This document shows positions 1-12,300 of a stretch of DNA of 21,004 nt, piece after piece (positions within the stretch are counted from its first letter, which is position 1; the number at the start of each line of letters is the position of its first letter). This DNA comes from Tannerellaceae bacterium (GTDB lineage Bacteria > Bacteroidota > Bacteroidia > Bacteroidales > Tannerellaceae): positions 1-21,004 of the forward strand of contig JAITAD010000028.1 in NCBI GenBank assembly GCA_031284275.1. The letters are read 5' to 3'. A model generated the notes under the pieces. That model made no database searches. It saw nothing but the letters and a program-made list of their open reading frames with translations, and had not been told where the DNA came from. A program made the translations under genes and the position numbers.

Positions 1-300
1 GTGCCCGGAGACCGCTTCGCTATCGACGCCATGTTCTTCTATTACGAGAAGCCCGGCACACTCAGCCTCCCCGACACCATCACCCTCCATCCCGGACAAA
101 ACAAAAACATATTCCTCACCTACACGCCGGCTGACTGCTACATGCACTCCGTCAGATGGGCCTCCGGCGACACGACCGCCGTCAAGGTGGATCAGGACGG
201 TATGATTTATGCCTTACGGCCGGATGTGACGGCTACCGTCACCGTCAGCGGCGTCACCGCCAACCGACAAATCGTCTCTGCACAGTGCGTCGTCAAGGTA
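1..300 (+). repeat. Unit 0: last strand of an A module plus complete Big_2 domain (truncated by window edge)
   Basis: Residues 1-17 contain IDAMFFYY, the terminal strand that closes every A module, so the rest of this module lies upstream. The Big_2 domain that follows (about residues 18-100) has the W-S-D-T core, a DQDGMIYAL turn and the closing strand AQCVVKV with the usual cysteine. This shows that the repeat array extends to the left of the window. Confidence 0.8.
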
Positions 301-3300
301 TCAGCCTTCTGGATTACGCCGGAAGAGTTCCCTGACCCCATACGTTCTCCCTCCGGCGATTTCACGGAGTTTGCCGGCTCCGAATACCACCTCTTCGCCC
401 TCGACGGCGTCTCCACCGACCGCGTCGCCTCACGCGTCAAGTACGACCTGCGACCCGGTACCAACGGCGGACAGAACCGGCTCGACATCTGGGACAATAC
501 CTACACCGCCCTCACCGTCCCGCCGGAACAGGCTAACAGCTTCGGTTATACCAATCAGGGATGGATAGCCCTCAAGCGCAACAACCCCCTCTGGTCCGGC
601 GCCGCTTTCCACGTCGGAGGAATGCCCGTGGACATCACGCCCATTCAAGCCTGCCCCGAATGTTATTATCTCCATCTCGCAGTAATGGGGCCGGAAAGGG
701 AGCACTGGGGAGACCCTAACCGCAGCCACTTCACCAAGTTCAATTTCACATGGAAGACCACCTCCGGTGATGAACGCAGCTTCAAGTTCGCCATCGCTCC
801 CGATGATCTGATTTCCGACCAACGAATAGGAGAGCGGCTAACGACCGACGGATACCCCATCGTGCGACTCTTTCCCGCCAACGGACAGTGGTACGAAATG
901 AGCATACCTCTCGCACAGTCAGGAACGGATTCGCCCCTCTTCCATTGGGCGCTCCCCACACTTGGCAATGGACAGGATGGCGATAACTTCTTCTCTTTCT
1001 CCACCGGAATAGACGTTCTTCCCGGCTCTGAGATAGTCAACACAGGCGCAGATGCCGAGCTGCATCTGGATGCCGTATACATCTACCGACATGATCCGCT
1101 GACTTTTGCGGCGCCGCAATTGAACCTCCCCGCCGGAAGCGTCATGAACACCGCCCTGAAGCTCTCCTCCTACGACCTCTCGCCCTCCGGGCTGAAGTTG
1201 ACGTCGAGCGATCCCTCCCTACTCCGAGTCGATAACCTCGGACGACTCTACGCCGTCGCTCCCTCCTCCACACCCGTGAGGGTCAGCTGTGAACAGCTCT
1301 TTGCCGTAGGCAAAATGGACGGCTTATTGCATGACCTTAAGTCCGCCTATGAGCAGGTTACCATCTTCGATACCACCTTCGTCACCGTCACACCCTCCGT
1401 CACACCCGGACCACTCCTCTCTCAGGCACAAAGCCTCTATCCCATATTGATGGATGCCGATGTCGTTCCCGACACCACCGATTTCCTTGACCCACAACGT
1501 TTCGGCGCCAATCTCTGCCCCGACGATACTACACGTTTTCTGGACCTTTGGCACGGCTCCCTCGCACCCGACACTGCGGCTGACGGACGCTACCGCCCCG
1601 GTATCTTCGGCGAACACAGCCGAGCTTTACTGCTCACCAAAGACTCCGCCGACTGGGCCGGCATGGCCCTCCGGCTCGCTCCCTCCGTGCTCGAATCCGA
1701 CGGACCGGTTGCACGAGACCTCCGACGCATCCCTTACAGCCGAGACAAATACTACTTCCAACTCGCCTTGCGTTCTTACGAACCGGGAGACCCCTCGCTT
1801 GTCACCATTACCCTCTCCGACGGACACGACACCGTGAGCATCCCGCTCGGCAAATTGAATAAGACAACCGCCGCCGAAAGCATCACCAAATACGATTTCC
1901 CGCGTGACGGTCAATGGTACACCCTCCGCATACCCCTTTCCGATCCCATCTTCGACGTCGAAGACGAGTACGGCAATATCTCCACCCTCTTCTCACGACC
2001 CCTGACACCTCCCGCCGGAGGACTTAATCTCTTTTCTCTTACCATCGAAGGCGCGAACAAAGTCGAATTGGCCGTTGATGCCGTCTTCTTCTTCCATGAC
2101 GGCTGGATTATACCCGAAGGAGTTAGATTGAAGATACCCGCCGATGGACTGCGCGTCGGGGAACTCGCCCGTGTCTTCGTCCAAATATACCCCGAGTTCC
2201 TCGGAGGAGAATTGGATACCGCCAATGTGGAAGGTATTGTCTGGACTGCGCAGCCCGCCGATCGGCTCTTCGTCGAGAACGGGTATCTCGGCGCCTACCA
2301 ACCGGGCGAAGGCTGGGTCGCTTTCAAGTGTATAATGGACGGCATCCATACCACCGATACGCTGCGACTCACTGTCCTGCCTGCGCGCTTCGACCTCAGC
2401 CGCGCAAAAAAGGGACATAATTACGCCCCCCTCTTGATGGACGCTCAGACAGCGGCGCCTTTCCTAAGCACTTTCAAAATCGTCGATGACCTGCGCCCCA
2501 ATGATGTGGAGCGAATCGTCGAAATCTGGAACGCCTCTTTCGTCGCCCGTCCGCCCGAAGCGGGGGAAACAGGCTTCTTCGGATATACCCCCTGGCTAAA
2601 CCTCAAACTCGCTGACGGTGTAGCGGAGGGTGGAGGCACTATCAAGAATACGGTCCCCGAAACACACCTCTTCTCTTTCGCCGCCAATGCGAAAGACCGC
2701 TCAGAGGCCGCTTTCCATATCGGACTCAAAAGCAGCCTGCCCCGATCCTCCTATACTTTCCGCCTGCACGACGGACGGCGGCAAACCGAACCCTTCGTCA
2801 TCGGAAACTGCCCCGATACCGCCGGACGCGAACCCTACCGCAATTTTCCCCACGACGGACAGTGGCACGCCGTGCAGATTCCCATCGCCGATGCGCTCTT
2901 CGACAGCCTTTTCCTCGCTGCGCCCGACGGCCCGAACATCGTACCTGCCAATACCCCTTACCTCACTTTCTCCACCTCGGGGGAGGGGACGACGATGGAT
3001 GTCGATGCCGCCTTTTTCTACAACTATAAGGCCCTGCCCCCCGTACAACTGACCATGAACCGGACTGCATGGACATTGCTCGAAGGGCAGGTCGGACAGT
3101 TGGAAGTCAGTTTTATGCCGGCCGCCTCTGCCATTCTGCCCGAAGAACTTATATGGATATCCTCCGACACCACCGTAGTCTCGATGGGCAAAGGCGGACT
3201 CTTTACCGCATGGAAAGCAGGGACGGCGACGATATCGGCATACATCGAAGAGTTCCCCACAGTGCAGGCCTCCTGCGTGGTGAACGTCGAGGCGCTGCCC

Positions 3301-6300
3301 TACCTTGTCACGCCGGGATACAGAAGCCTGAACGGTACGCATTACCGCCTCTTCCTCACCGGACAGCAGACCCTTGATACCTTACGCAACGGCGCCGTCC
3401 GGCGACTGGACGACTATTGGGGGCCGGATGTGACGGGGACGGCGGGACTGAGTGCCCTCAACATCTGGGAAGCTACCATGCAGGAAGCCGAACCTCTCGG
3501 ACAAACAAACAGTTACGGCATGTACGATGCTTGGCTCAGTTTGTCCCAGACCGACAAGGGATGGGGCGGTTTCGCCTTTTCCACAGGAGATGGTGTGCCC
3601 ATCGACCTCTCCGAGATGATACAACATAAGGAAGACTATGTCTTCCATGTCGCCCTCAAGACTACGGACGAGTACGTCTCATACGGCTTTATCCTCTCCG
3701 ACGGACTGCATCAGCGACGCTTCGCCATCGGTAACGCATACTTTGAAGATACCATCCTGCCCCTCCGCAACTTCCGACACGATGGCGCTTGGCACGAAGT
3801 GACCATCCCCTTGACCGAACTCTTGTGCGATGGCATGTTTGAAACGCCTTTCGCCGGTACGGAACCCGTCGATCTCCTTGCCTTCGTCACCAGAGGCTAT
3901 TCCGGACAGCAGATTGAGATGGACGCCCTTTTCTTCTATTGTCCGCCTAAGGCGCCCACTGCCGTATCTTTCGCTTTTACCGATACCACGCTGGCCTGTA
4001 ACGAAGTCGTATCCCTTGTACCTCGTTTCGAACCCTATGCCGCCTACGTCCCCGAAGCTGATTGGACATGGACGTTGACCACCCTTCCCAACGGACGGCA
4101 GGTGGCCGTCCGGCATGGCTGCCTGCTGTCCGCACGGCAAGCGGGAGCAGTGGACATCCGAATGGAGATGCCCCTTTACGGTTCAGAGCCGGCACAAACC
4201 ATCGCAGCGACGGCGCAAGTAACGGTAGAACCGGAATCGGAATACCATTCCATGGCAGGGTCGCATTACCACGTCGTTTTTCTCGACAGATACAACTATG
4301 CCCTGCTCGACAGACGCGTCGATAACGACTTGCGACTTGGAGCGCCTACCATTGCCGGACAGACTGAATGGCAAATCTGGCTGGACGAATACACCTCCAT
4401 ACTGACACTTGCCAACGGACAGTTCCCCGGCCCCAACAGCTACAGCTTGGGGAGCGCCGTCGAGGTACTCTTCCTCGACCAGCAGCTCGCTCCCGAAGCC
4501 ACTTGGGGGGGCGCAGCTTTCCACTATCCTCAAGGCGGGGCGCAGGTAGACCTTACCGACCTCGATAAGCATCCCGAAGACTACTTCTTCCATCTGGCCA
4601 TGAAGCGCAACAGGCCGGACGCCGCCTACCGCCTCATCTTCTCCAACGGATTGATAGAACGCAGTCTGGTTATCGGTAACCTCCCATGGTATGACGTCGT
4701 TTCGCCCCTCGCCCCTCCGGAAATGCCTTCCCGTGACTTTCCTGCCGACGGACAATGGCACGAAATCAACATCCCCCTGACCCACCCCGTGTTCAAAGAC
4801 TTCTACAAAAATCCCATAACCGTCCCCGAAGGAGGATGGAATCTGGTAGGTTTCGTCACGGTGCCGAGCGAAGGGCAGCCGATTACCGAACTCTGTATCG
4901 ACGCCGTATTCTTCTATAGTCCGCACCGATCGGTAGACCATTTCTCGTTGCCGGAGGGGGGACTCTCCCTCAAAGCCGGAGAAGTGCTGAAAGTGCAAAC
5001 CGTTCCGGAAGACATTTTCGACTTCCTGCGATGGAAGACGACGGATCCCGATATCGCCACTGTTACCGACGAAGGTTTCCTTACCGGTTTGAAGGGAGGA
5101 ACGGCGCAACTTATCGCTTCCTACGGCAAGGAACCCGACAATTCGCAACAGCCATTGGAAGACGACTACACATTGGTTTGGGCTGACGAGTTTGACGCCG
5201 GAGAGAACCTCCTCCCCGACCATACCCGATGGGGATACGACATCGGCACCGGTGAGAACGGATGGGGGAACAACGAAAAGGAATGTTATACCGCACGCAG
5301 AGAGAACGTTTCCCTGCGCAACGGAAACCTCGTTATCACCGCCAGACGGGAAGACGACAACTCCCTCTACGGAGAATATACCTCGGCGAGACTTCGATCG
5401 AAACAGGCATGGAAATACGGGAAAATAGAAGTCGGTTTCCTCCTCCCCGCCGGCATCGGAACATGGCCGGCAATATGGATGCTCCCCAAGCATAACCTTT
5501 ACGGCGCATGGCCGGCCAGCGGAGAGATAGATATCATGGAACATGTAGGGATACGGCCGATGGATATCTTCGGCACCCTGCACATGGCCGCCGCCTCCGG
5601 AGGAGAAGGACCCACGCAAACCATCCTGATCCCTCCTTCCGCAGAGCTTAACCCTCACAAGATAACCCTCCTCTGGGAAGAGGACAGCATTGCATGGTTT
5701 CTGGACGATGGCAACGCCCCTTTCCTTAGCTTCAAAAAAACGCCCGAAGCGACCTTTGAAAATTGGCCTTTCGATACCGAGTTTTACCTCATCCTCAACC
5801 TTGCCGTTGGCGGTCAATTGGCCGGTAATCCGGCGCCGGATATCTGGCCGAAAGAGTTTCTGGTGGACTATGTCAGGGTCTACCAAAAACCCTCCCTGTC
5901 GGCAACGGAATCTTTCTTCGCGGATACCTGCCCGGTAACGGTCATTCCGGTCGATGCGATACACAATCTGGAAGGAACAGATTATACCGTGCTCTCTCTC
6001 CATCAAAATACGATGGAGATCCTGCCGGAAGACCTCATAGAGGATGACCTGCGCCCTAACGCCGAAATCTTCATCTGGGATAACTCTTTCGTGGAAGGAG
6101 AGTATAATATGGGCGATACCGACAGCTACGGTAACGACGGTACGGCAGGAATCGATCTCCGTGTTGGTAACATGGGATGGTCGGGCGGCGGATTCCTGAT
6201 TCGGGACAAGCTGATTGATTTGACGAAAGCCGTTTCCGACGATAATCGAGACTTCTTCGCCTTCCACATGTCCTTGCGCAGCAGCGATGACGTCTCGGCC

Positions 6301-9300
6301 TATACCTTTACTTTCAATGACGGGACAGACGCCACGCCGGCTGTCGTTGCCGTAGGAAACACCTTCGGTGAAGGTGGCTTGATGCCGAAGTATGACTTCC
6401 CCCGTGACGGACAGTGGCACGACGTCGAGATACCGCTGTCTTTGCCTGAGTTCGACGGCCTCTTTCAAACCCCTGTACCGCCGGACGAAGAGGGGCTGAA
6501 CTTCTTCACTTTTGCCGCCGGAGGAGCGCCTTGGCAACGCTTGAACATGGACGCCCTGTTCTTCTACGACCGAACGAGAGTAGAGCTGACCCTTGCTCTC
6601 GACAGGCAGACCCTGGACATGCAGGTGCACCGATCGGCCAGACTCTCCGCCAAGGTGACACCCAAAGTGAGAACCCGAGAAGTGACTTGGCAATCCTCTA
6701 ACCCCGCGGTGGCCACAGTAACCCACGGCGGCTTCGTCTCCGCCCTCCGCAATGGCGAAACGGAGATAACGGCTACGTTGGAAGACAAGCGTGTGACCTG
6801 TACAGTGCACGTGACCGACGCAGAACCGATAGGCAACAGCAGGGACGGCTCCCATTACTACCTGCTCTACTTGGATGACAAGACCCGCTCCTACATCGGT
6901 AACCGCGCCGAACGGGACATGCGACCCGGCAGAGACGGCTGTTCTCTCGACAATTGGGAGGAACATCTGGACTTCCTCCCCACCGCAGGCGAGGGAATGA
7001 ACAGTTACGGTGAAGAACAGGACTGGCTCCGGATGGGAACGAAAGCCGGAGAAACGTGGGCGGGCGGCGCCTTCTGCCTGCAAAACAGGGCGCAGGGTAT
7101 CGACATGTCCCCCATCGCACGGGACCGTGCACATTACAGCCTGCACCTCGCTCTGCGCAGTACGAAGCCCGTAGCGGCCTATACCTTCGAGTTGCAGAAC
7201 GGTAACGGCGATACGGTGCGTTTCGTTGTCGGCAATCAGCTTGATGACAAGGGAATGTTGCCCACCTATGACTTTGCCCGTGACGGTCTTTGGCACGAAC
7301 TGGATATCCGACTGGATACCTCGCTCTTCGACGGTTTCTTTGACGCTCCCATGGCTGTTACCGACACGGTGAATCTGTTCGGTTTCACACTCGGTACAGG
7401 CGGCTTGTTGGAGATGGATGCCGTCTTCTTCTACAAACGACCGATACCGGTAACCGGCTTCCGGATATTCGATGAAGAGTCCCCGTCGTGGCTGTATCCG
7501 GGAGATGCCTTGCGGTTGGAGGCGGGATTTCTGCCACAAGACGCTTACAGCGCTACGCATACCGTGATATGGCGACCGCTGAATCCTACGATGGTCTCGA
7601 TAACGCCGAACGGGCTGTTGAAGGCTTTGGTCGTAGCCGCAGAGGATGCCTTGCCGGGTATCGTCGGTATTGAAGCGACTTACGCCGGATGGAAAGACAC
7701 TTGTTGGATAGAGATAAGGGCGCGACTGCCCTTCACCTCAAGGGACGCTGGTATCCGTTATTGGGTGATTTCCATGACCGGCGCAAGCTTCGACCAATTG
7801 GCCGACGACGCCGAGGTGTGGGATTGGCGGCCGGGTGCGGTGGTGGGAAACCGTCTGGATCTGTGGGAGGAAACGTTTACCGGAACAGACCACATAGGGC
7901 CGGACAGCTACGGCGACAACGGCTCATGGCTCAGCCTCATGGTGACGGACAAAGGATGGTCGGGCGGCGCTTTCGTGGTGAACGCTGTGGCTGTGGCAGA
8001 TGCGCCCCCCAAAGACTTGTCTCCTCTTCTGGCGGAGGGAGAACGCGACAGCCACTTTTTCCATATAGCCCTGAAAAGCGAACATACGGCCACCATTACC
8101 TTAACTTTCGCCGGTAACGCCGGACAGACGGCAAATATTGCCGTCGGCCCCGATGGGCAGTTCGACTTCCCGCGAGACGGCAACTGGTATGAATTGGATA
8201 TCCCGCTGAGCCGACCGGAGTTTAACGGTTTGTATACCGCTCCTTTCGAATCGGAAGTTCCCCTGAACTTGTTGGCCTTTTCTGCCGGAGAAGTACAAGG
8301 GACGATCATCGACATGGATGCCATCTTCTTCTACAAAAAGGTGGTCAGGCCTATGTCAGTATCCCTCACCCTCGCCGGTGATGCCGCTCCGGACGTCCTG
8401 CAATTGGATGAACAGCAGGTGGCGGTAGTTGTGGCGCAGGTGACCCCTCCTGACGCCATCTTTGGAACACTCGTTTGGAACGTCGTCAATCCCGATGTCG
8501 CCACAGTGAATGACGGTATCATTTCGGCCCTCAGCGAGGGGACGGCCATCGTCTCCGTGAATGCCGGAAAAGTAGCGGCCTCGCTTACGGTACAGGTGGC
8601 GCCCAAAACGCCCTTCACCGAATACTATGGCGGACGTTACTACCTGCTCTCGCTGGATGAAACGACCTTGAACGACCTCAATGAACGGATGGCCGTCGTG
8701 GAAGATATGCGTCCGGGATACGCACAAGGATATGCCTTGAACGTTCGGGACAACTCTTTTTCCGTCATCGAACGGACAGACGGGGTGAACAGCAACGGCT
8801 TGCAGCTCCCTTGGGTACGGATGGCGGTGGCTGACAAGGGATGGTCGGAAGCGGCCTTTGCCATTGGCGAAGAACGGGACTTGACGGATATCGCCCAAGC
8901 GCGCGCAGACTATACCTTCCATCTTGCACTCAAAAGCTGGCAGCCGATATCGGCTTACACCTTCACTTTTACGAACGGCGCAAACGATACCGCACAAATC
9001 GTTATCGGTAACGAGCCGAACGATGCAGGCCTGTACCCCTCCTACGACTTCAAACGCAACGGCAGTTGGCAAGAGTTGGATATCCCGATGACCCTGCCGA
9101 TATTCGACGGTCTCTACGACGCTCCTTTCGGCGCTGATGCCCGGAGAAGGGACGTCCTGACTTTCTCGGCCGGCGGACGGGAAGGGACGACACTGGACAT
9201 GGATGCGGTGTTCTTCCGCCGCGGGCCTTTACCTTGGCAAAGTTTCGATGTGACGCCGACGGCCTTGGAGATGAACGAGCAGGATGTAAGGAAAATTGCG

Positions 9301-12300
9301 GTGCAGATGGTGCCGCAGGGGTCTTATGGGGAAGTAACGTGGCGTTCGCTCAATGAGGAAGTGGCTACGGTGCACGATGGATTGGTGTCGGCGCGGAAAG
9401 CAGGTGCTACGGAGATAGAAGTGCAGGTCGGCAACCTGATTAAGAAGGTCTCCCTGACGGTCTCCCCTCCTGCGGAAAGGATATATCCGCTCTACGGGAT
9501 GCACTATCACTTGCTGCTTATGGATAGCGCCTCGACCGAGTACGTACGCAGAAACGGCGAACTGGCGAAAGACTGGCGGCCGGATATCGCCGACAACAGA
9601 TTGGACATATGGGGAGAGACCTTTGAACCCTTACCGTTGCCACCCTCCGTTGCGAGAAAGAACAGCTTGGGGCAGGATGCGGATTGGATCAGTCTGGTGG
9701 TGTCGGACAAAGGTTGGTCCGGCGGCGCTTTCGTGGTGGGAGGAGAGATAGATCTGCGCGAAACCTACACCGAGCGGGAAGACTGGTTCTTCCATGTCGC
9801 ACTGAAAAGCGAACAGCCGCTCTCGGCCTATACCTTGACTTTCGCCGGCGCCGACGGGCGCGAGGCCGTAGTCGTGATTGGTAACAGGAAAGGGACGGCG
9901 GGACAGATCCCGAAGTTTGACTTCCTTCGCAACGGCGAATGGCAGGAAATCAATATCCCGTTAAGTTTGCCCGAGTTTGATGTGCTCTATGATACGGTTT
10001 TCGGCAGCCGGACGGTATTGCAGAATCTGGTGGCCTTCTCGGCAGGCACTACGATGGGGACGACTCTGGAGATGGATGCCGTGTTCTTCCACAAACGGAT
10101 ACCTGCTGCCCAATGGGTGCCTGAGCGCTTGACGCTCAAAGAGCAGGAGGTGAAGAGGTTGAAGGTTATACTGCCCACCAGAGAATCCTACGTGCCCATG
10201 ACATGGGAATCGATGGACAATTCCATTGCCACCGTGCGCGATGGTTGGGTCTCCGGTGTGCGACAGGGACAGACGGCCGTGCGCATCACCGCAGGAAATG
10301 TGGATACGATGGTGACGATAACGGTGCAGAAAAAAACAAGCGCCTATCCGTTGCGGGGAACAAATTATTACCTCCTCCAACTCACAGGGACAGCTTACAA
10401 TTTCTTGTACAGCTTTAACGATATTTGGCGGGATTACCGTCCGGACACCCGTCCGGAAAACAGCCTCGCACTCTGGGATAACACTTTCGTCCCTATGGAG
10501 ACCGATCAGGAGAATCCTTTTGGGGATGACAACGGATGGATAAGGCTTGCCGTGGGGGACAAAGGATGGTCGGGTGGCGCTTTTTCTGTCGCCGGGTCGG
10601 TAGACTTGCGCGCCATGTGGGAGCAACGGGATAAATATTTCTTCCACATCGCCCTGAAATCGACGGAGCAGACCGCTTATACCTTGACCTTTACGGATAC
10701 CCGCAAGACGGCTCAGTTCGTCATCGGAGACGCCGTGAGCGATGACGGGACAATACCCAAGTATAACTTTGCACGCAACGGACAGTGGCAATGGCTGGAA
10801 ATCCCGTTGAGTGCGCCGGAGTTCGACGGCATGTACGAATGGCCTTTCGGCAGTGTCGCCAATCCGGCCGCCTTAGTGGCTTTCTCGGCAGGAGGTGTTC
10901 AGGGAGATGAATTGCACATGGATGCGGTATTCTTCTACAAGCATGCGCCGATGCCCGAATCCATCACCATCACGCCACAAGCCGTAACGATACGCCTCAA
11001 TGAAGTGACGCATTTGCAGAAGACGCTGCTTCCCCAAGATAGTCGTGACTATTCGATTTGGCGATCGCTTGACAAGGAGATAGCGGACGTACGGGACGGA
11101 TACGTCACGGGATTCTCTGCGGGAACGGCAAGGATAGAACTGTTTCTGGAAGACGAAATCAGAGATACCTGTTGGGTAACAGTCGAAGATCCGGCCTTCC
11201 CAAGCCTGATCGGCAACCATTACTACTTGATGCTCTTGGGTAATGCGGCTTACGATTCGCTGGCAATCAAAAACCGGATTATCAAGGCCGACCTGCGACC
11301 GGGAAAGAATCCGCTATCCGGCTTGGATATATGGGATACCACCTTTGTGGCGGGAGAAGCGGTGGGGCCGGACAGTTACGGTTTTGACGAGCAGACATGG
11401 CTGCATTTGCTGGTAGCTCAGAAGACATGGTCCGGCGGCGCCTTTAGCCTGCGCCAAAGCGCCGACCTGCGGGATATCCATGCCGGACGGCAGGACTACT
11501 ACCTCCATCTGGCCTTGCAGAGCCTGACCGATGATGTGTACACTTTTACGCTGTCGGAAGACAACGAAACGGCGAAATTTGTCGTCGGCGACCGGCCGAC
11601 GGATGGTATCGAGCCGTCCTATAATTTCAGGCGTGACGGACAATGGCATGAATTGAATATCCCTTTGCGCAAACCGGAGTTTGCCGGTTTGTTCGAAGAG
11701 GTTCTGAACAAACCGACGAACAACATTCTGGCTTTCTCGGCAGGCGGCATACCGGAGACGTCCCTGAAAATGGATGCGGTCTTCTTTTATAAACAGCAGC
11801 AACTCATAGAACTGATCCTCGACAAGCATACCTTGACGATGACCGAACAGCAGGCTTTCAAACTGACGGTCGAAGTGTCTCCCCCGGGCGCCTTTGTGGG
11901 GGAACTCAGATGGATGTCGACGGATACGAGCGTGGCCGCCGTACACGACGGTATCGTGTCGGCTCTTGCTCCCGGACAGGCCGATATCGTCCTCTTCTAC
12001 GAAAATTATACCGATACCTGCTCCGTAACGGTGCTGCAACAAACGCCCCCGAACAGCCTGATAGGTTGTAGCTATTATCCGATGCTGCTTGGAGATATCG
12101 CCCTGGACGCCATCCGGCAAACGCCGGGACGCGTAGTGCAGGTGGTAGATTGGCGGCCGAACATGAAGGAGGAGAATGCCTTGTTTATATGGGAGGAAAC
12201 TTTCGGGGCGCAAACAATTGATGCCACCGATTGTTACGGATATTCCGCCCAATGGCCGAAACTGACGGTGACCGATAAAGAATGGTCGGGAGGCGCTTTC

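Noticed and set aside
1..3. GTG at base 1 as the true start codon
   Set aside because: It lies inside the final strand of an A module, has no visible upstream sequence or ribosome binding site, and no signal peptide follows, although the T9SS domain requires one.
4505..4511. Run of seven G, and runs of seven A at 5734-5740 and 10330-10336, as phase-variation switches
   Set aside because: All three are in frame, and runs of seven are too short and too ordinary in a 21 kb gene to support slippage control.
5161..5889. GH16 domain as a recent foreign insertion or mobile element cargo
   Set aside because: There are no flanking direct or inverted repeats, no frame disruption, and no obvious difference in codon use from neighbouring modules.
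4183..7560. 1,125-codon open frame on the minus strand, and other long minus-strand frames (9961-10791, 11314-12996, 13108-14445, 15517-16203, 18073-18990)
   Set aside because: All of these are in exact codon register with the sense gene, so they stay open simply because the sense gene rarely uses TTA, CTA and TCA. Their translations are reversed images of the repeats (for example a recurring VEE.GIH opposite MDAVFFY) and show no recognisable domain.
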